Source: Corythucha ciliata | Lineage: Eukaryota > Arthropoda > Insecta > Hemiptera > Tingidae | NCBI GenBank assembly: GCA_038030265.1 | Contig: CM075938.1 | Span: forward strand, 22,235,009 to 22,299,008 | Direction: 5' to 3' | DNA: 64,000 nt | Shown: positions 58,480-64,000 of the stretch, in pieces | Position numbering within the stretch: position 1 is the stretch's first letter | Layout of the letters: every line of letters begins with the position of its first letter | Translations under genes and position numbers: made by a program | The notes under the pieces: generated by a model | The model's database searches: none | What the model was told of the DNA's origin: nothing | What the model saw: the letters and a program-made list of their open reading frames with translations, nothing else

Positions 58480-60060
58480 GAAAGCCAGCCCCGTGAAATT
58501 TGGTTTTGGACGAGACAGCCCCGTGAAATTTAAGTTTTGAAGGGGGTCAATCACCCCAAAGTGGGTTTTCGAGAAGCCCCAACCCACTAAATTGTTTTTT
58601 GGATGAGCCAATCCAGCTAAGCTTGTTTTAAATAGGTCAACAATGCGAAATGTTGTTTTTGTAAGAGTCATACCAGTGTAATAGCACCTTCAAATGAACC
58701 AACGCCATGAACTGGGTTTTTGAATCTGCGGTGGCGAAACCCACGAAATTACATTTTTGGGGTGAACAACATTACATTTTTGGATAGTCCAGCGAATCTG
58801 GGTTTTACTGATTCACTCCCGTGATATTCGGGTTTGCAGGTAGGAGGTAGCCAGCCCCATCAAATTTTGTTTTTTCATGGACCCAGCACAGTGAAGTTAT
58901 TTTGAACGAGCCGACTCCAAGAAATTGCTCTTTCAATGGGTCAGTAGTGCAATTATTTAGTTTTCAAATCAGCGAAACCCGTAAAATTTCTTTTTTGCGT
59001 CACAGTGCTTCACGAAATTGCTTTTTGAAAGGGCCAACATGGTGACATTTGTTCTCGACCTGGCCCAGAAAGATTGGTTTGAAGAGCCAACTTCTCGAAA
59101 AAAATAAAAATAAATCCGGACGGCCCTGCGATTTTTTTTTTTTTTTTTTTTTAATGAACGAGACCCGCAAAATCGCTTATTTAAATGAAAGAACGTGATG
59201 AAATTTCATCTTTTGATAACAAATTGTTTTGCGGAGGCAACCCCTCTGATCCCGTGAAATTGATTCCGACGCGTCATATCCGCAGAATTTGTTATTAGAA
59301 AAAGCCGAAATGTTGAAGTGCTTTTCACAAGAAGCCAGAGGCGAAATAAGGGAACTGAATTAGCAAAAGTGAAGAAATTTGGCTCTGTGAGTGCAGCCAA
59401 AACTGTGAACAGATGCTAAATTCGAAAGTGCCTAGTAAGCGGATCAAAACCCGTGATATTGGTTTTTGTGAACAATGAATGACCCGCACGAAATTTGGAT
59501 TTCGAGAGGGCCAAACCTGTGTAATGTATTTCTAAGCGTGCGAAATTTGTGTTGAAACTGGTGAAATCTACAGATTATATCCATCGACATGAATAGGGGA
59601 GGGGGATCTTGAACTCAGGGCTTTGCCCCTCTACCCTAAGGATTTTAGCCTAACTCCACCCCCGTATTAAAGAAATTTCACTTGCTAGAAAAGCCATTTT
59701 GCGCACTAAAAAAAAGGATTCACGGGTATTCCTGGCTGGAAAATCAATCTCGCGTGTTTTACCTACTAGAAAAGCACTGAAAAGTGGTTTTGAGCCGTTA
59801 AAAAGTAATTTAGAGGACGCTTGGGTTTTCTCTGTCGTAATTCAGTGAGTTTCACATACTAAAAGGGCATGGATTTTTCTCACAAAAATCAATTTCGCTC
59901 GCTATAAACTACAATTTTGTGAATTTTGCTCGCTAAAAATATATATTTCGCGGGATAAAGAACCAATTTCGTGGGATTTTCTCACAGACAAAAAAAAGTC
60001 TGTGGGTTTCGCCCCAAAAGAATGTACCACCGGGTTTCGAATTAAAAAAAAAACTCTTTC
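58480..60060. repeat. Degenerate tandem repeat, dialect D, flipping orientation
   Basis: 58480-59580 reads forward (CCCCGTGAAATTTGGTTTTG, GACGAG, CCCGTGAAATT). After a break near 59590-59640 (GGGGCAAAGCCC on the minus strand), 59640-60060 reads the reverse form (TTTCGCGGGATAAAG, CCAATTTCGTGGG, TTTTCTC). A 21-T run lies at 59132-59152. The block ends about 350 bp from the HMG-box exon. Confidence 0.78.
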
Positions 60061-60411
60061 GCTTTGACGGCGAGGGCACAATCGACAGCCCTCACTTGCG
60101 CACTTTACGCAATCTTTTTTTTCTTGGTCGTCGGACTTCCAAATATGTGGATTTGACTAGGTCACATTGCTGAAGAAAAAATCCCTTTTTGACGTCACTG
60201 TTTCTTTAAAAATGAAGCCCCTTTTTTAGCCTGCACCCCCGTAATCGGCACCCAAGCAGTAAACAGAACTAAACAAACCCTTCTCTTCGCCTACACTACA
60301 CCTAGTCAACAAGATTTCTTTACGTTTTATTGACCCCGTAATATAACAATGAAAAAAATTGAACTACAACGGCTCCCCTTTTTTCCACCCCAAAATAAAA
60401 AAGGGACTCAC

Positions 60412-60609
60412 CGGCTCGAAGGGCGTCAATAGGTACTGAAGGGTACGGCACGGAATACGAATAACCCTCTTTTCTCGCCGGAATTTTAGTCTTCCGCCTA
60501 GGGCGGTACTTATAGTCGGGATGGTCTTTCATGTGCATAGCACGGAGTCGTTTCGCTTCGTCGATAAACGGCCGTTTCTCGTTCTCCGTTAATAGTTTCC
60601 ATTCAGCGC
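60412..60609 (-). CDS. SoxB2: SoxB2 gene, exon with second half of HMG box
   Basis: A 198-bp minus-strand exon. The acceptor TTTGCAG precedes GCGCTGAATGG and the donor is GCCG followed by GTGAGT; both phases are 1. It encodes [39 protein letters not shown] and TK: helices 2 and 3 and the basic tail of a Sox HMG box, which bends DNA at CATTGT-type sites in the nucleus. The following [21 protein letters not shown] has the Y-x-x-x-x-PY pattern of SoxB2 (Sox14/Sox21) rather than SoxB1; Sox21a-like is my best guess. The box is split at the (L)G/AEW position, so the first half (RPMNAFMVW and onward) must lie on an exon beyond 64000. Confidence 0.95.
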
Positions 60610-62148
60610 CTGCAAACACAACACAATTTTATTTTTTTAAGCCTTTCGTGAAGGGTAAACGCGAGAAGATGTTGATGAGGACAACCTGACGAGGGGTGTG
60701 AAGTACCAAAAGAAAAGCGACATTCCAAAAAAATAATTAATCGTCATTTGAAGAGGATTGTCCCCCTTCACCCTACCAAACCAATCCACTACGGAGGACG
60801 AGATTGACGATATTACTTGATGATATGCCACTTATGAAAAGCACTAAAAACGAAGCCTTTTAATTGATTGATGCACGGTGCAAGGGGGAAAAAGAAAAAA
60901 AATGGAAGTGGCAAGTTGACAAATGACGTTTTGAGAAAAAAAATGGACGACGTTAAACGAGATTCAAGGAATGGAGGGGAAGGGAGGTGTTTCCTTAATG
61001 ATTTTTATCACAATAAAAATATAATAGTTTAAAGAATAAAAAAATGGCTAAATAATATCCAACAAAGGAATGTCGAGAGTTTCTTTTATTTCATTCTCAC
61101 AATAATCCCGCATCCTGATCTGAAGAGGGGAGACAAAAACTGAGATTTTCAACCAGTGCGACGTGTCATTATTACGGTTGAAGGGAGGGGGGGGGGTGAA
61201 CTATAGAAAAATAAATAAAATAAGAACATCACCGAAAACCCCCTGCGAAGGTCCCTTTTAGTCGAGTCACCCACTGAACCGCTTCCGCTGAACTGATTAG
61301 ATAAAATCGTGATCTTTTTAAAAAACATCAAAATTAGAAGCTGTGTATGATGGAGACAACAATGAGTATGCTTCGATGGAAGAAGCGGTGTTGGTGGTTG
61401 GGTGGGGGGGGGGGTATTTCCTTGTTGTTCGGAGACCCTTCCATTCCCGTTTCTATTGAAGAGCTCGCCGGGAATTAACTATGTGTTTGAATAGTTGGAA
61501 ATGAGACGATTCGCAGCGTGGGTGATGTGACTGGGAACAGCGACGGGGCAGGGAGGATTGGAGAGTGTTTTCCCGAGTTGTCAGCGTCAATCTTTTCATG
61601 ACATGGGTGGGTTAGGCCTATTTTGATGAAGGGGAAGGGGGTTAAAATAGCAGAATGGAGCCCCCCCCCCTCACGCCTTTTCAACTCACTCATTCAGTCA
61701 GTTGTTTTGACGTCCCTATTTCCATCTTTAACGTTCAAATCGAGATGTGAAAGCGGCTAGACGGTAGACTATGGGGAAATAGGTTAGTTAGCAATAGGAA
61801 GGTGTGAGGGAGTGGGGCTCTTTTCTGTTCTACATCGTATACTAATCAGCATCCTCTTCATAACTTAGAGAGCTTATTTCAGCACCGCCGAACAAATAAA
61901 ATCGCTCCTTGCCTTGAATTACACTATGTTCCAGACTCTGGGCGTTTCCGATGATGCACACTCAGTGTAGAGAAGAGGGAGTATGACTAAATCTGGAAAT
62001 TTCACACCAAACCAAAGGCATGTAAAGCAGGCTCCACAGGAAACACGGCCATTGACTCACAGCCACCCCGCAAATCGTACAAAACTCGCATTTTGCTCCT
62101 CCACAAACTGAGTTCACGCCCAGAAAACTACAACATTTACGCATCATG
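60610..62148 (-). other. Upstream Sox intron, part in window
   Basis: Unique-looking DNA with 10 G at 61187-61196, 11 G at 61404-61414 and 10 C at 61661-61670. No HMG-box first half is found up to 64000, so this intron is longer than 3.3 kb. Confidence 0.6.
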
Positions 62149-62262
62149 TGTTGATGATCTCCACTATTTATTTATTTTAGTTGAGATCATACGATTATTA
62201 ATTTTGTTCCGTTATTCAATTTCGTTGGCCATAACATCGTTAAAATAAAGATAGTTACAATA
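62149..62262 (+). mobile_element. Putative short copia-type 5' LTR
   Basis: The AT-rich segment starts TGTTGATGATC and ends GTTACAATA directly before the primer-binding site. It holds AATAAA near its end. The start is inferred from the usual TGTTG of copia LTRs; 114 bp is short. No 3' LTR is found in the window. Confidence 0.55.
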
Positions 62263-62276
62263 GGTTATGGGCCCAG
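62263..62276 (+). promoter_or_regulatory. Copia-type primer-binding site
   Basis: GGTTATGGGCCCAG is the primer site of Drosophila copia, complementary to an internal part of initiator tRNA-Met (half-tRNA priming). Its place right after the LTR and 43 bp before the gag start supports the call. Confidence 0.82.
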
Positions 62277-62319
62277 ACTTTCAAAAGTCGTTTGAATTTA
62301 GGAACAAAAGCAAAAAACG

Positions 62320-62580
62320 ATGGAGAACAAAAATTTCGAGAAGTTACGAACGGACAATTATAGATCATGGTCGCCAAGGGCGCAAGGAATTTTAACGATG
62401 AAAGGTCTGGAGATGGCGATACAGGAAGATTTCGAAGATGGTAGTGACGAACGCAGTCGGAACATCGGCAACAAATGTAAAGTTATAATAACACTAAATG
62501 TTGGCGACGAAAATCTCAAAAACATGAGAGAATGCCCGACAGCACAAGAGATGTGGATCAAGGTCAAGGAAGAAAATTGA
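62320..62580 (+). pseudogene. Copia-type gag N-terminal fragment
   Basis: The 86-residue frame begins MENKNFEKLRTDNYRSWSPR and continues QGILTMKGLEMAIQEDF, KVIITLNVGDENLKNMREC and PTAQEMWIKVKEE. This is the pattern of Ty1/copia gag (DUF4219/UBN2 type): the W of the YxxW motif, and the A-x-E-x-W helix before K-x-K. The protein would form the particle shell. It stops at TGA after only about 86 of several hundred residues. The DNA then changes to dialect-B repeats at about 62590, so the element is cut off and no protease, integrase or RT follows. It lies in the Sox intron on the opposite strand. Confidence 0.82.
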
Positions 62581-62589
62581 GTGTCTTAA

Positions 62590-62640
62590 TGTAACCGTAC
62601 CACTTTTAGCGTTTTTTTCTTAAAATTTGGCCGCGAATTC

Positions 62641-62679
<39 letters not shown>

Positions 62680-64000
62680 CTTTAGTTTAGCTACAAATTA
62701 ACGATTTTTTTTTTCACTTTTAACCACGAATTTGTTCCCAAAACTGCCCTATTGCGCGATTTTTCGATTACAGACCACAAATTGGTGGTTTTTCCTCTAT
62801 TTTAGCATCAAGTGAAGGATCTTTCTTAATTTTAGTCGCTTATAAGGACCAACATAAACTGGGGATTAGCATTTTTATTCTTTCAATTTTTGGTTGCTTT
62901 CAGAAACTATACGAATTGGCGTTTCCCCTATTTTAGCCGCAAATGAGAGCTTTACATCAATTTAAGCCATGATGAGCGACCGCGCCGGGGCGGGGGGCTC
63001 AAGAGCTTGAAGGTGGAAAAATGTGGATGCGTAGGTTTCTCTGTTCACGGACGTAGGAACGTGAAAAGGAGTTTTGGTATACGGTTTGGAACGATTTTCA
63101 GTCCATCCGGCCTTGAGATTAGACAGATAGTGTGACTTAATATTCGATTCAGCCCTCGAAAGCGCCATTCTGAATGCTCGAATTGAAAAAATTAGCAGCT
63201 AAAATAAAGACAACACCGATCCCCAGTCTCTTTAGGTCCATCGGCGGACACAATTGAGAAGGATCACTAATGTGCTGTTCTTGGGGCAACGCTTCAAAAA
63301 GTTTTGGAAAAGCACTAATACCTACTCGTGCTGAAAACTGGGAAAAAGCGCTCAGCCGTGGTTCCTCGATGCAACTTCCAGACCAAAATTAAGAAAAAAT
63401 CGCTGATTCGTGGTGTATATGTTGGTATAGAGGCCATTTCACAGCTGAATTGTAGAAAAAGTGCTGTTCTTGGGACCAGCCAGCGTGACTGAAATCAAGA
63501 AAAAGCGCTAATTCAAGTCCATAAAAGTGACAAATATCGCGGCTAACATTCGGGCTAAAATGGAAAAAAATGGCAAAGTGACGACTGAAGTTGAAACAAA
63601 TCACTAATAGATGCTAAAATTAGGACAAACCCTATTCATGGCCAAAATTGACAAAAATCGCTATTTAATTCGCGGCTAAAATGGAAAAAAATCGCTAATT
63701 TGTGAATAAATTTGAGAAAAGGTGCTAATTCACGACTAAAATGGAGGGAAATCACTAATTCGCGGATAAAGTGTGGTTGTAAGCTCTAATTACCTGCTAA
63801 AATAAAGAAAAATGCTATAATTTTCGGCTAAAATTTGAAATACGTCGATTCGTGGCTCCTGAGCCAACTTTGTGGCTAAATTTTAAAAAAGAAAAACACA
63901 AGTTCATAGCTATGGGTGAAATTCCCCCGCTAATTTTAGGAAAATTTATCAATTTTCCTAAAATTAGGAAAATTGATAAATGCGCTGACTCGCCGCTAAA
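62590..64000. repeat. Degenerate tandem repeat, dialect B, second large block
   Basis: 62590-62960 reads in reverse (TTTTAGCGTTTTTTTC, GGCCGCGAATTCG) and includes a 38-T run (62642-62679). A reversed landmark AGGACCAACATAAACTGGGG is near 62846. A unique GC-richer insert lies at 62970-63175. 63180-64000 reads forward (GCTAATTCGCGGCTAAAATG), with landmarks GATCCCCAGTCTCTTTAGG (63218) and GGTTCCTCGATGCAACTTCC (about 63360). The block runs off the window. Close to the end (63937-63978) AGGAAAATTTATCAATTTTCCTAAAATT forms overlapping palindromes with the following AGGAAAATTGATAAAT. Confidence 0.82.

Larger units (their letters stand above)
46357..60411 (-). other. Sox gene intron, 14,055 bp
   Basis: Bounded by the donor GTGAGT (60411 downward) and the acceptor CTCAG before 46356. 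Contents are unique-looking DNA (46357-48990 and 50900-55529), a dispersed repeat copy, dialect C, a 2-kb palindrome (55530-57583) and dialect D (58480-60060). At 52190-52280 an AT-rich patch with GATTAGCATTGATTAATTC and TTAATTATCGATTAAG carries several homeodomain-type sites and could be a regulatory element. I recognise no further exon. Confidence 0.8.

Noticed and set aside
1..64000. tRNA and rRNA genes
   Set aside because: Scanned by eye for GGTTCRA-type B boxes with matching arms; no convincing cloverleaf or rRNA segment was found, though small or decayed copies could be missed.

Overview
The window looks like nuclear DNA of an invertebrate animal, most likely an arthropod. The evidence is a spliced SoxB-type gene with consensus GT/AG introns, and a mobile-element set typical of arthropods: a DUF4817-type mariner, a Penelope-like element, R1/jockey-like non-LTR remains, a copia-type 5' end and many MITEs. 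Base composition is AT-rich with many long G or C homopolymers. I cannot name the species.

Only one host gene is convincing. Three exons on the minus strand (60412-60609, 46202-46356, 40789-41475) join in frame. They encode the second half of an HMG box and the whole C-terminal part of a SoxB2 (Sox21-like) transcription factor. The first half of the HMG box and the start codon lie beyond the right edge. The two complete introns are 14.1 kb and 4.7 kb and are filled with repeats.

Layout. 0-5.6 kb: an inverted-repeat pair, a dispersed repeat, a foldback element holding a 296-bp tandem array, and a broken reverse transcriptase. 5.6-13.6 kb: degenerate short tandem repeats, MITEs, an RNase H remnant, and a Penelope-like remnant (GIY-YIG domain) with a hammerhead-ribozyme motif downstream. 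13.6-25.6 kb: mostly unique DNA plus an internally deleted non-LTR copy with a 29-A tail and an exact 12-bp target duplication. 25.6-28.8 kb: a hAT-type element whose interior is degenerate repeats, and a TTAA-flanked foldback. 30.9-37.2 kb: a 3-kb mariner with an intact transposase ORF and about 0.7-kb terminal inverted repeats, then a nest of MITEs and a second hAT element. 37.2-64 kb: the Sox gene, with repeat blocks, a 2-kb palindrome and a copia 5' end in its introns.

The pervasive feature is a set of very diverged tandem repeats (units about 20-36 bp). They occur in a few recurring 'dialects' (called A, B, C, D, E, G here) that recur many kb apart in both orientations and occupy about 13-14 kb, roughly a fifth of the window. 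At least one block sits inside a hAT-type element, which suggests how these blocks spread. All comparisons were made by eye; no alignment or database search was run.
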